DNA of 64,000 nucleotides, from positions 24,710,385 to 24,774,384 of the forward strand of contig JAZBQD010000017.1 of assembly GCA_036583965.1 (NCBI GenBank). The letters run 5' to 3'. Below are positions 50,690 to 62,429 of this stretch, one piece after another. The translations under genes and the position numbers were made by a program. The stretch is from Prunella strophiata. Taxonomy: Eukaryota > Chordata > Aves > Passeriformes > Prunellidae. How positions within the stretch are numbered: position 1 is the first letter of the stretch; each line of letters starts with the position of its first letter. The notes below the pieces were generated by a model. The model ran no database searches and was not told the DNA's origin. It saw only the letters and a program-made list of their open reading frames with translations.

Positions 50690-50985
50690 TAGGCAAGGTT
50701 CTTGTACTTTTGCAGGAAAAAGATTGTTGGTATTGTCTGGGCACCAGGACATCAGAAGGACTTCTGGACCCCAGAAGGAATTTCTTCTCAGAAAGGGTTG
50801 TTAAACATTGGAATGGGCAGCCCAGGGAGGTGGTGAAGTCAGAATCCCTGGAGGTAATCACAAAATGATTGGGCCATAGTGTCTGGTGTCATGGGTGACA
50901 AGGTGATGATCAGTCAAAAGCTGGACTACATGATCTTAGAGATCTTTTTCAGCCAAAAGCTTTTCTGACCTTATTATCACATAGT
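50690..50985 (+). mobile_element. CR1 LINE 3'-end fragment
   Basis: It reads AGGAATTTCTTCTCAGAAAG, GGTTGTTAAACATTGGAATG, GCAGCCCAGGGAGGTGGTGA, GTCCCTGG-like GAATCCCTGGAGG and then CTGGACTACATGATCTTAGA, the ORF2 stop region and 3' UTR of CR1 in sense. Confidence 0.9.
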
Positions 50986-50989
50986 CCAA

Positions 50990-52845
50990 CAGCAGTGTGA
51001 TAGAGTAACCTTGGAGGGATGCTGCCAAAGGGAAATGATGGGTTATTATGACTTGCACTTATAATTCAGACTGCATTTGTCAGTCATTGACAAATTATGC
51101 TTATACTCTGCAATTTTAAAAATTTGATTCCTTTCAGGTTTTTGATGTTGAAGAACCCAGCTGATCCCAAACCCATTTCATCAGAGATAATTGGGGTCGT
51201 TGGAAGTGTATGCTTATAGAGGAGATGGCAGTTCAGAACTTGTTTTTATGGCAGGCTCCTTGTTGCATGGCTCTTTCTTAGAAACCTTACCCTGACCATC
51301 TGCATGGCAAGGTACTTGACTTCAAATGTAGTAGAGTTTTTAGATAAAATAATCTTGCTACTTGGCTGCTTAAGTGTTACAAAAGTCAGTTTCAAATCCC
51401 AGAAGGCATCTTCAAACTATTTTGTGCAAGAAACCGTGCCCACTCTAACTTTTTAAATCAGTTCTACATTTTCTTTTGTCAAAGCTCTTCATTCTCCAGA
51501 CCAACACCCCTAATTAAAGCAACAGCCAACATTGGCTGTAATACAAAGAAAAAGGTTTCCTAGCTATTTTCTATGTCCTTTAAAGAAGAGTGAATCTGAT
51601 AACACTGAAAACTCTTTATAATATATTCTTAATGTCACTATGGTGTTAGAACAAGTTCTGACTATAGCTTCTGCTTTTAGCTCAGCACCAGTCTTGCAAA
51701 CAATATTGAAATTACTCATTACTTATGACATTTCTCTCAAACACCTGTGTTTTATGCCTACAAGTATTCTTGCTGCTTTTTAAGCTAATTATTGCTCTTT
51801 TCTGTTGTGTTTGTACTTGGAAATAAATATTAACCATGTACAGGCTGTTATTTGTCTCTGACATTTATCTAACCTTCTGATTTGTCTTTCCATCCAGTTG
51901 TTATGAAACTGTAAGGTCCTACACAGCATTGGTTCAAGTCCAGAACACAATAAAGGACTGCTCTGCCTGTGCATCAGCATCAGTCATGCTGTTGTTATGC
52001 CTTGACAATAACTCTTAATGGTACTGCCAAGTAACAATGAAAGAGGCACCACCAACTTCTCAACACAGAAAGATGGTTCCTGCTCCACGTAATCTCTCTT
52101 CTCTATGTGTGCTGCAAAGTTATGGACATAATGCGTGATTTGCTGAGTTTTTGATAACTCTACAGAGCTGTCACAACAAAGCCAGAACAAACTGAGTTAG
52201 TGCAAGTATCTCTTTTTTCAAACTTCTGTACCATGCCAGTTTATAGTTGTCACCTGTGCAATTTCATACTTTTGTTTCCTTCAGACTTAGGTTTCTTTCC
52301 CTCCAAGCTCTCTTCCTGGACTTTATTTGTGCTTCGTCTTACCCAATGGCTGATATATGTATTTTCTAATTATTTTGTTTAGAATAAAACCTCTGACCCA
52401 TGTTGATTATTAAAAAAGAAAGTTATTCAGTGCTCAAGGTTCTCAGAATAAAAGACTCAAATACCAACTGTAACTGAGCTTACTTACATTCTGTTGAGAC
52501 CAGACAATTTTCACAAATCCTGACTTAATTATGTTAATTTTATAAATGTTCATGCTTTTTCTTCCTGTAGCTTTTCTTTTGTCTTCTCTCTCAATTATTG
52601 GATCCTGTTGTAACTTCTGGCAGACTGAAGAGCCCGCTGTTACCAGATTTGTGCTTCTTGAGTCGTGCTTAAAGACAGTGATCAATGCATCCACTAACCT
52701 GTTTCTAATATGATAAAAACATTGAGACCTTTAAAATCTTCCTCTGCACTGCACCTTTTCCAGTTACTTAATTCATCCTTAATCAGATCTTCTAGGAATC
52801 CCCTCCAGCATTCTGATGGCCTCTGTGACTTGAGAACATTGAATC
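50990..52845. other. Gene desert segment, no gene supported
   Basis: AT-rich sequence with only short random open frames. No repeat or RNA gene was recognised. Confidence 0.55.
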
Positions 52846-52849
52846 AGTA

Positions 52850-53180
52850 TAAGATGTTTAAGGCCAGCAGGGGCCTCAGGACATCTCTGCTCCAACTCCC
52901 TCCAACCCCCTCCACCTGGCTCAGCCACAGAGTCAGATCACGTCTCAGGGCATTATCCCATGGGGGCTGGAAACCCTCCAAGTAGGGAGGCAGCACCACC
53001 TCCCAAACCACACAGCCCAGGTGTGGCTTCTCCTATGGAGAAAAAATTTTCCCTTATCTCCAGGTTCTTTGTCCTTGCTCAGCTTTGTGCCCAGCATGGC
53101 ACAGGACCTTATCCTCAGGCCTGTCCCAAGCCCCATTGGCATTGCTGCTGGGGCTCTGCCTGACTGAACAGCTGAACAGT
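52850..53180 (-). mobile_element. Diverged CR1-like fragment
   Basis: A GC-richer island in AT-rich DNA whose plus strand has the order of a CR1 tail complement: AAGGCCAGCAGGGGCCTCAG, TCTGCTCCAACTCCCTCCAA, GGCAGCACCACCTCCCAAAC, TTTTCCCTTATCTCCAGG and CTCAGCTTTGTGCCCAGCAT. The subfamily differs from the other copies here. Confidence 0.6.
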
Positions 53181-53189
53181 GCTTCTGCC

Positions 53190-56140
53190 CCAAAGTGCAT
53201 GGGGAGCCTGGTGGACCCTTTCTTCTATATATCCTGGTCTCTGTGATGGACATGAGAACTAGAAATATTATTTTATTAGCAGTGGCACACATGCCAGCTA
53301 GAAAGTACATCTCTGTTCTCCACTCCTTGATAATTTCTTGTTAATTTTCAGGCATGTCCTCCTGCAGTAGTGTCCCACCTTATGAATTGCAACTGTCCTG
53401 GATGCGGGATCCGCAGCATTTTTTATCAACTCTTTGGTTTTATTTTTGTGTGCCCATGGTGAAAACTCCTCTTCCTGATTTCAAGCTCTATATTTAGAAT
53501 GAATGAGAATTTGAATGAACTGTACTCTGGAGCAGTGCAATCCTAAGATCTCCTTTACTGAGCTGGTCAGCTAAGACATAGAAATTTGAAGCCCATTCCA
53601 CAAAGCTACTCAAATGTCATGCTGACTATTGGAATGAATATCCTTTTCTAGCTGCTCTTGTATGTTAGGCTTGAGGTTCCCACCTTATTCTTTATTTACT
53701 CAATAAAATGGGCATCAGGCATCATTTTCACTGTGGCTTCATGATGAATTGCTCTGCTCTCAGTCGACTCTTTGGTGGTGACAGAGCTAACTCTTTCATA
53801 CCTATGAAAGAAAACTGACACTTTTATGGGTAAACTGATAATCTATAAAACTTCTTGTTTTGGCATATTAATTTTGGCCTTTCAGACTTGCCTCTGAGAC
53901 TAGAGGTGTTGTGCAATTACAGTAAATACAAATGGGGTTTTCATAGTAAAAGAACTCACACACCTCCTCAGGGCAGTTGCCTCTGCAGTTGTGTTCAAAG
54001 TAGTTATTATCTTTTAACTTTCCCTGCACCTGTTTCTCATGCCTCCTTGCTCCTGTATCTCTGGTTTTAGGTTATGGCTCAATCTCCCCATGAAGGTTTT
54101 TGCTAACAATGTTTTGATCTCTTGGTCCACTCTATATACCTTCCCAGATAGCTCGAAATTTTTCTTATAACTTTAAAATACAGCCAGTTCTTGAGGTAAT
54201 CCTGAGAGTTATATGGAAGAAACAATTAGAAATACCATCCTTACCTGCCATTACCATTCTTCCTGACCCTGTCCATTTCCTATGTTTTTTTCTCTTCCTT
54301 TTCTGTCTGAGAAGAACAGTCTAGTTTTAATGAGCCATATCTCTCCCTCAGCTACTGAGAAAAGAAAGGATTTTTGCTGTTCATAGCCAACAACTCTTTT
54401 ATTGGCAGCAACTAGAGGTTGTTAACATACTATATGGTCTATGGGGAAAAAGGTATTGAACAGAGGTTTTATACAGATGAAAGAAAGAAAGAAGGAGTAT
54501 ATATTATTTTTTGCAGATAATTGGTTTGATTTGTGACCTAAGTTATAAATTCCAAATAAGCTGGTAATAAGATTTCTTGGTGTTTTTAATATGATGTTGT
54601 CTTTAATACAGAACTTAAAAATTCCAGTATGCATTTACCTTTAGAAAAATATACTTTCTTAAATTCTTAGGACTGGTGGACTATAGTAGATTTTTTCTCA
54701 GATTTGGTATAGAAAGTTTTTTTGCTGTACATATTTTACTTTACAGTGTTCAAAACATGTTTTGGTACCCAGATGGTACAAAGTTTCAAGCAGAAAGAAA
54801 GCTGATGATGAAGTGCCTAAGTAGTGAACAACATTAAAAAGTATTAAAGAGTCTATATTTCTACTAGTCAAGAATTAAAACGGAGGGAGAGTTTACAGTA
54901 GCCTGGCAGCTGTTTCTTTTTTTAAGAACTGCATGCTCCTCCTTAGAGTCTTTGTTGTATGTCCTCTTCTGTAGCATGTCCTCTTCTTCCACATAAGACC
55001 AATTATTTCCAAATAACTGGCCTATCATTCCCCATACTGTATGTATTATTCACATTTATAGATTATTATATAAAAATAAAATTTTCCTGAACAGTGTTGT
55101 GCTTGTTTATACAGTACGATGCTCTGACTCAATATTTCCTTTACATTTAATGTATTTTTGTTACTGAAAATATTTATTTTGCTGACACTGCTAATTACAC
55201 TGCTGTTATATTTAGATATAAGTTCCAGGGGCCATCTGCAAAGAATCAGGAACAGATTTCTAAGTACTTTATTAGACTGCCTGAATTTGTATGCTAGTCA
55301 TACTGCAAAATTAATTTATTTTGTCAAATTTTAGGGATGCTATTATTTCAGGTGTCCAAAATTTTTGTGGCTCAGAAATGCAGCCGAAATGTTGGTTTGT
55401 GAAGGTTTTAACAGCTACAAAAGCCTGTTTCTATGTGGCTAAAGAGGAATAAAAGCACACTACTTCTGGTTCCCATGTGTTCATATATGCTCAGCATATA
55501 TGTTCCTATGTACATAAACAAGAAGCCTTTCCTTTTACCAGCAGATGGAGGTAACAAAGGTTGCCCTTGGGAAAGGAGTAACTGGAAAACAATATGGGAC
55601 ACTGGATGTATGAGTTCACTGCACACAAATTATTGAAAGAAAAATCAGAAACAACTCATGGCCAGTATTGATGAATTTAGTGGCTGCCAGTGTTTTCCTC
55701 AAATAAAAGTTTTCATTCCATGAAAACCCACTGCCGTAGTTTATGAAAGCTGAGTGGACTCATTTGGTGAATATGCCTGAACTAAACACTCTTTAGGAAA
55801 TAGGATTCTCCTCTGAATCCATGCCTTTTGCCAAGATGGTCAGGGAGAATCATAAATTCCACAACAAATTCTTTATTTTAGTAGCTGCTTAGTATGAGTC
55901 TCTCTATAGCTGTAGTAGTGGGGCTGGAGGGCATAATAGACAAGACATTGCAAGGGATTTCATGGACATTTTAATTTCTTCATCTGTAAATGGAAAAATT
56001 TTAAGTAAGGGCAGGATTAAGGTTGGCTTATGTACTTTGATCGTAGGATGTGAGCAAAGCAGGATGTATTTCTTTAGTAATAAAATAATTTTATGCCACA
56101 CCAATTCATTTTTAATTTTTTAAGAGCTAATGAAACATTA
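53190..56140. other. Gene desert segment, no gene supported
   Basis: AT-rich unique-looking sequence with only random short open frames. It contains a poly-purine GAAAGAAAGAAAGAAGG stretch near 54480 and no recognised repeat family. Confidence 0.55.
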
Positions 56141-56149
56141 AAACATGGG

Positions 56150-56390
56150 CAAAACACCTGTCCTGTGAAGACTGTTTGAGGAAGTTGACACTGTTCAGCC
56201 TGGAGAAGAGATGCTAGTCTGGCGACCTCATAGGAACCTTCCAGTATCCTTGTGTGGCCTACAAGGAAGCCAGAGAGGGAATCTTCATCAGGAGCTGTAG
56301 AAGTAGGGAGGGGGAAACAATGGTTTCAAACTGGGAGTAGGTTTGAATTAGATAGATTGATTAGATATTACAAGGAAATACTTTACTGAA
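56150..56390 (+). mobile_element. CR1 LINE fragment
   Basis: It reads CTGTTCAGCCTGGAGAAGAG, GGCCTACAAGGAAGCCAGAG, AATGGTTTCAAACTGGGAGT and TAGATATTACAAGGAAATAC, the last part of CR1 ORF2 in sense, diverged. Confidence 0.85.
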
Positions 56391-56514
56391 CAGTTGTGTC
56401 ACTGTAACTGTGGGACAGCACAGAGAATAATGCCCCAGCTTCTGGTACTTCTTAAACTGACATTTCCTCTGAAACAAAAGATTATGACATGGTGTCTTAA
56501 CATCTGCAAAGCTC

Positions 56515-57290
56515 TGAAATTTAACAAGGGCAAGTGCCATATTCCACACCTGGGATGGGGCAGCTCTGGTTGTGTGTGTGGACTGGGGAACAAGAAGCTG
56601 AAGAGCAGCTCCATGGAAAGAGACGTGATCAATTGTTAGTTGAACATGACCCAGCAGTGCCCTGGCAGCCAGGAGGGCCAAGCATGTCCTGGGGGGCATC
56701 AGGCACAGCATCACAGCCAGGCAAGGGAGGGGATTGTCCTGCTCTGCTCTGCACTGGGGCAGCCTCACCTCGAGTGCTGGGGGCAGTTTTGAGTGCCAGA
56801 ATAGAAAAAGCACATTGAGCTGTCAGAGAGTGTCCAAAGGAAGGTAACAAGGATGGTGAAAGGCCTTGAGGGTAAGCCGTGTGAGGAGTGGCTGAGGTCA
56901 CTTGGTCTGTTCAGCCTGGAGGAGACTGAGGGGAGACCTCACTGCAGATACACCTTCCTTGTGAGGGGAAGAGGAGGGGAAGATGCTGATTCCTTGTCTG
57001 TGGTGATAGTGACAAGACCAAAGGGAATGGCCTGAAGTTGTGTCAGGGGAGGCTTAGGTTGGATATCAGGAAAAAGTTCTTCCCCCAGAAGAAGACTGGC
57101 AGTGGAACAGGGTTCCCAGGGGAGTGCTCACAGCACCAAGGCTGACAGAGATTGACAAGCACTTAGACAATGCTCTCAGACACATGCTGTGACTCTTGGG
57201 GTTGTCCTGTGCAGGAACAAGAACTGGACTTGATGATCCTGATGGGTCCTGTCCAACTCAGCATATTCTATGATTCTGTAATTCTAATAC
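56515..57290 (+). mobile_element. CR1 LINE, 3' 0.8 kb with intact 3' end
   Basis: It starts in ORF2 at AATTTAACAAGGGCAAGTGC and runs through GTTCAGCCTGGAGGAGACTG and GGTTGGATATCAGGAAAAAG. It ends in the usual octamer-like tail TTCTATGATTCTGTAATTCT. It is the best-preserved CR1 in the window, but stops and frameshifts make it inactive. Confidence 0.95.
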
Positions 57291-57299
57291 ACGTGTGCA

Positions 57300-60280
57300 T
57301 CATGGAACTGTACATTCATCTGTTTTTCCCAATGAGAGTTTTTAGCAGAGAAATTGTTAGTCCATTTCCTAGATGTACCATTTCTGTAACATATCAAATT
57401 GCTAAATTATGGATAAAGTTCCAGAAGTAATTTCTTGCTAGGTTGACCTGAGTGATAAAAGCCACAAAGTCACTTTTGTCACTACTCAGAAGTTGTTGAG
57501 GCCTTTGGAAAATGACACTCCTGGACATGCATTAACCAGGTGAAGTCTTTGTAAAATTCACACAGCAGTCTGGAGAGGTCTCTTGAAGGAGCTGACTGAG
57601 CTTTCTCATCAAACAAAAATAGATACTATACAGCCTAGAGTCACTCCTGGCCACAGCACTGGAATGCAGTACTTAGAGAATTCACAATGTGTAACTGGAA
57701 AACGTGCGCATAATTTGATGGAGAGCTCATTCAGGCCTTGCAACACTGTGCCTGAGGGGCTTTTCTGTAAGGAGGAAGGATGAACTGAAAAACTTTGCAG
57801 GCTCTGTTTGTAGTGGTGTTCTTTTCACTTTAACAATCAAAACAAAGTTGTATTTTTAGCAGAGCTATTACAGGAATTAGCATATAAACAAATGCAGGAG
57901 AAAGACAAGAAACTGTTCAAGCTGTTTTACTTCTGATATAATTTCCTCAAATGAGTTGACTTTTCTCTAGGGGAAAGCAAATTATTGCATATGAATGTGA
58001 ATAAGAATTGACAAACTCTTCTGTGCCTGTCACAGTCGTCTGAGAAATGTCCAGCTTCCTCTTCCTATCATCTTTTTTCCTATCATACCAAGAGGAAAAA
58101 TTCTTGAGAGTGGGATCTGAAACCCAGAGATTTCAAATGTCTCCCTCTGATCAATAAGTCTGATGTCATTCCACCCAGGATTACATTAACTGTTATGGTT
58201 TCTTAGGTTTTTGTGGTGGCACATTTGCACCTCAGGAAAGCCTCCAACCTTGAGTGCACCACTCAGCAGAAATACATATAAGGAGCATTGTTGTAAATTT
58301 TATCAATCTGTCTTTCTAATCTGCTAAAAGAAATTTGACCTCATTCTGGTTTAAGTGGTGTTTACAGGTCCTCTACATTTGGTATAATTTGCAGCTTTCA
58401 CAAATATAATATTTATTCACTCTAAAATGCTATACAAGAAAGACTTTAAATAATAACAAAACTTATTGAGTTCCTTTTCCATGAGTATCTGGGTACCTCT
58501 GAAAATTTACACCACTGTCTTTCACTCCTAACTCTGTCATTCAGATTCTGTAAAAGATTGTAGTTGTCCAAACAAATTTGAGTGTGAGTTTTGAGGTAAG
58601 TTTCTTTAAAAATGCTGAAACCTGAAAACATGAAGGTGCAGTATCCACATCCAAATACAGTTTTTCTAGTCCCATGTTCCCTTTATTTCCCAACCTTAAA
58701 AGTCAAATAACAGGATAAAGCTGTTCCATTTGGTCATATTTTATCTTTAAATCCTCAGTCTGGTGCTACAACCAAGCAGATATGGGAATGAACCTCTGTG
58801 CCAGCTCAAGAAGTTGTTTTCTGATGGCTGAGTAAAACCAGTGCTCTTTCTCTGAAGAACTGCTAACAGAAGGAAATAAAACATTCTAAAAATGCCCTAG
58901 TTCAGTTGAGCAAGCATTTTGCCAATAGAACCCTCCATACTGTGAACTGACACTGCATTTCAACCATTAGTTCTTGAAGTTTTTGAACTTCATATTTTTG
59001 TTCTCCATTTCCTGCCCAGCCCCGCACCCCCCTTCCCCCCCCATTTGTGAGATGTGTATGTAAGAGATGGTGATTAGCAAGACACCTTTTTATCAAGGAA
59101 AAGCAGTTAGCTTTTTGTGCAGGAGATCTGAGAAAGGAGTGAAAATGAACTCAAGCATGATGAATATCAAGATTTCATAAATCTTGAAAATTACATTCTG
59201 TAACATTTAAAAATATAGTTGCTTATATATGAAGCACTATTTATTTGTTTTCTGCACTTTTAACCTTGGGGTGCTGTCTTTAATCTCTTCTTCACAGATG
59301 GGACTTAAAGCTTACTTTGGAAATACAAACTCAAAACAAGGATTTCCCTGTCTCACATGGCTGTAGTAGCAGAGGCTTTATCAACATAACATTCTGTGAT
59401 ATTTGTGACAAAGTCACACATTTTTCTTCATGCTTGACAGTTAGCTCCTTTAGTACTCAGACTTGTATATCAATGTCAACAGGCTGTTACTGAAAATTTT
59501 CCAGGCAGAAAAATCAGTGAAGATTCATGAGAAAGGTATTTAAGCCAGTGATTTGCCCATCTGACTCTTGCCACTATTTGGAGGACTATGTTTGGCAATT
59601 TTTTTTTTTTTTTCTTTTCAAAGTTTTCTTGGTTTCTGCTTTCTGAAAGTGCATTTTACATGGTGGAGAGCATTTCTACTTTCCTCAGTTCAGATTACAA
59701 GCCAGCTTTACTCAAAATTCTGTCACCTTGCATTAGCTCTTGCTTTTCTTTTGTCCGCAAGCTTAGATCAACTTCTCATAGTTATGGCTCTCTCTCCTAT
59801 GTTTGTTTTTCTTTATTTGCTAGTTTTTTTTCTTGAGCTTCTGTGTCTCTGAACTGTTCATCAACTGTTCGTGGCTTTTGCAATGGTTGCCCCTTCTCCT
59901 ACTGTTTTTTTTTTTTTTTTTTGCATTTTTTTTTCAGAAAAATGGATGGCTGATGTGTGTAAATTGTAGAGCCTTCCCCTGTCTGCCTTCTGTACACTCT
60001 GCCTCACCAGCATCTACATAAAGTTATCCTGCTTTACTTAGAGTCACCATTCACTTGACAAACTCACACAACTCCATGTCTCTCTGGACTCCTAGTGACA
60101 GTCTCTGAAATCATTCCTGTAAACACAGGGGTGGTGGGATTGTTTTTTGCAGCAACTTTTTCGGGGGACTTGACAGCCCTAGTGTCATCCTGAAGGCTGC
60201 AAGCAGAACTGATGATGGCAGGGATGGGAAGGCATTAGCTATTTTACTTTTTTATTTGTTTGTTGTGCATTTACCTTCAT
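57300..60280. other. Gene desert segment, no gene supported
   Basis: AT-rich DNA. Notable points are a C-rich tract at 59014-59042 and T-runs at 59599-59613 and 59906-59922 that create spurious hydrophobic open frames. No gene was recognised. Confidence 0.55.
59014..59042. repeat. C-rich tract with four C runs (possible G-quadruplex on the minus strand)
   Basis: Runs of three, four, six and eight C are separated by loops of one to three bases (GCCCAGCCCCGCACCCCCC, then TT and eight C). On the minus strand this meets the G3+ N1-7 quadruplex rule. Confidence 0.7.
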
Positions 60281-60282
60281 CT

Positions 60283-60860
60283 GTCTGTCACAGGTGTTGG
60301 AGGTTGAGCAGGATTACAAGAGGTTATGCTACAACAGCCAGAGGAGAGGACAACATCTGGAGATGACCACACCTGGATTGCCTAGTCCTGGGCTTCCCTG
60401 CCCCGAGCAGCATGGATGCACTGGAACAAGTCCAGAGAAGCACCACAAAGATCATCAGAGGGCTGGAGCACCTCTTCTAAGAGGACAGGCTGAGAGAGCT
60501 GGGACTGTTCAGCCTCAAGAAGAGAAGGCTGGGTCTGACCTTATCAAGATGTATGAATACCTCATGGGAAGGCAAAGAAGATGTTGGCAGACTCCATGTG
60601 CCTAGTGATAGGACAAAATGTAATGGGCACAAACTGAAAGACGGGAATATTAATTTACACATAATAAAATCCTTTTTTCCTGTGTGAGATTTTGAGAAAT
60701 GGGACAGATTTCTCAGAGTGGTTGTGGAGTCTCCGTCCCTGAAGATGCCCAAAATGCAGCTGCACACTGTCTTCAGCAACCTACTGTAGCTCAGCAAGGG
60801 AGCTAGGCTAGTTCTTCAGAGGTGTCTCTAGTCTCAGCCTTCCTATGATCCAGTAACTTT
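60283..60860 (+). mobile_element. CR1 LINE 3'-end fragment
   Basis: It reads GGAACAAGTCCAGAGAAGCA, AGATCATCAGAGGGCTGGAG, GCTGAGAGAGCTGGGACTGT and ACAAAATGTAATGGGCACAA, and ends TTCCTATGATCCAGTAAC. This is sense CR1 with a complete 3' end of a diverged subfamily. Confidence 0.9.
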
Positions 60861-62290
60861 TCTAAGCATTGTCACAGTGGGATTTATCATGTTTTCAATT
60901 TAGTGAAATTTTCAGGGGAATTTTCTTGCTTGCAAGAAAAAGGCATTCCTGGATTCCGCTGTTACTCTGATCTGCTTTCCAGATATGTTGGAACTGATTC
61001 CTGACTATTTTTCCAAGATATCCCAAAACCCTGTACCCACAGTAAGACATGTTTTTAGAAGAAGGGTCCACCATGCACTTTCAGAAATTTGTGGGCCTCT
61101 TCTGCATTTTTTTGAAAGCAGCTAAGATGCCTGGTTGGTTGGTGAAGTTGTTTTTATTCAGTCTCATTATTGATAATGTTCCATGTGACAATAACTTCAC
61201 CAAGAGATACTCAATGAACTTAAAAAAAGTTTTGAATATAAAGGTTATATTATCAAATGGTGGTTTGAAAGAATTAAATAGGATTATGAAGATTATCCTT
61301 CTTTAACAATGCCCTAAATTTTTATCTCCTTATCCCTTTCTCATTGCTTTCTCTCTCAAGACATTATGGCTTATTGTGTCTCCACTAGGTACCTTGCATA
61401 TGATTTACACACTGAATGACTCTGCTTTCAGAGCAAGGTAATGATATAATATCCCCATTTATATTCAGAGCAGTCAACACTTTCTAGCTCTCTGAATAAT
61501 AAAACCACCTGCATTTAATATACATGGAAAAATGGGAAGGCAAATAGCAGATATAGCACAATCACATAAGTGTAATCAGATAAAATATCACAATATTAGA
61601 GCAGATCAGCATCTGGTAATGACTTGAATTTTAAAAGGCTGACAAACAGCATGGTCTAAAGCAATCAAGCATACCTCATTCAGAGCTACTTATCCCAGAT
61701 TTGATTGCTTTTCTCATATGTTTCTGGCAGATTAAACATTCAGGCTTTCTTATTTTAACTCTTCCTAGCCTATGTATTTTTTAGTGGAAAACCACTAGGT
61801 TTTACCTCTTCTTTCCAGTGTGAGAAAGCAAGAACAAATTAAAAGAGTGGAGGAAGGAGCCCTGCTGCCCTGGCTGGTTGCAGTAAATAGAGCCAAACCC
61901 TTCTGCAGTGTGCATGCAGTCACACATCAATCTATGTCCTCTGCCTCTGCAGTTGCTGCCATGGCTTTGGGATCCATTATATATAGTGGAGGACTACTGG
62001 AAACAGAACGGAGAATTTTTTGCATCTGGCAATCTCTGGATGAGTGGCTTATGGGAGACTTTATTTGCACATTCCACTGCACTCAGTGGCACCCTGATGC
62101 CCTTTAACACATCCTGCAGATACACTAACACAAACAATACAGATCAAGCAACTTCAGAGTAAAGGTGGTGCTTCATAGAGCTGAGATATTGCCTGTCCTC
62201 TAATTATTTCTATGCATTTGTCAATTGCAAGTGTTAGCTCTTAATGCAGGCACTGGAGCCACACCCAAAAACCTCATCAAGAGCATGTTC
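60861..62290. other. Gene desert segment, no gene supported
   Basis: Only short random open frames were seen. No repeat or RNA gene was recognised. Confidence 0.5.
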
Positions 62291-62420
62291 TCTCCTCTCC
62301 CTCTCCCTCTCCCTCTCCCTCTCCCTCTCCCTCTCCCTCTCCCTCTCCCTCTCCCTCTCCCTCTCCCTCTCCCTCTCCCTCTCCCTCTCCCTCTCCTCCC
62401 TCTCCCTCTCCCTCTCCCTC
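62291..62420. repeat. (CTCTCC)n hexanucleotide microsatellite, about 21 units
   Basis: An uninterrupted CTCTCC array runs from 62295 to about 62396; after one slipped unit it continues to 62420. One strand is pure pyrimidine and the other pure purine (GGAGAG). Long Ser-Leu, Pro-Leu and Arg-Glu open frames across it are products of the repeat. Confidence 0.97.
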
Positions 62421-62429
62421 ACCCATCCC

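Noticed and set aside
50650..50868. A 72-codon plus-strand open frame ending RVVKHWNGQPREVVKSESLE
   Set aside because: This is the end of CR1 ORF2, already listed as a mobile element, not a host gene.
59568..60021. Hydrophobic open frames resembling membrane segments
   Set aside because: They result from long T-runs and T-rich DNA, which give Phe/Leu-rich translations in overlapping frames.
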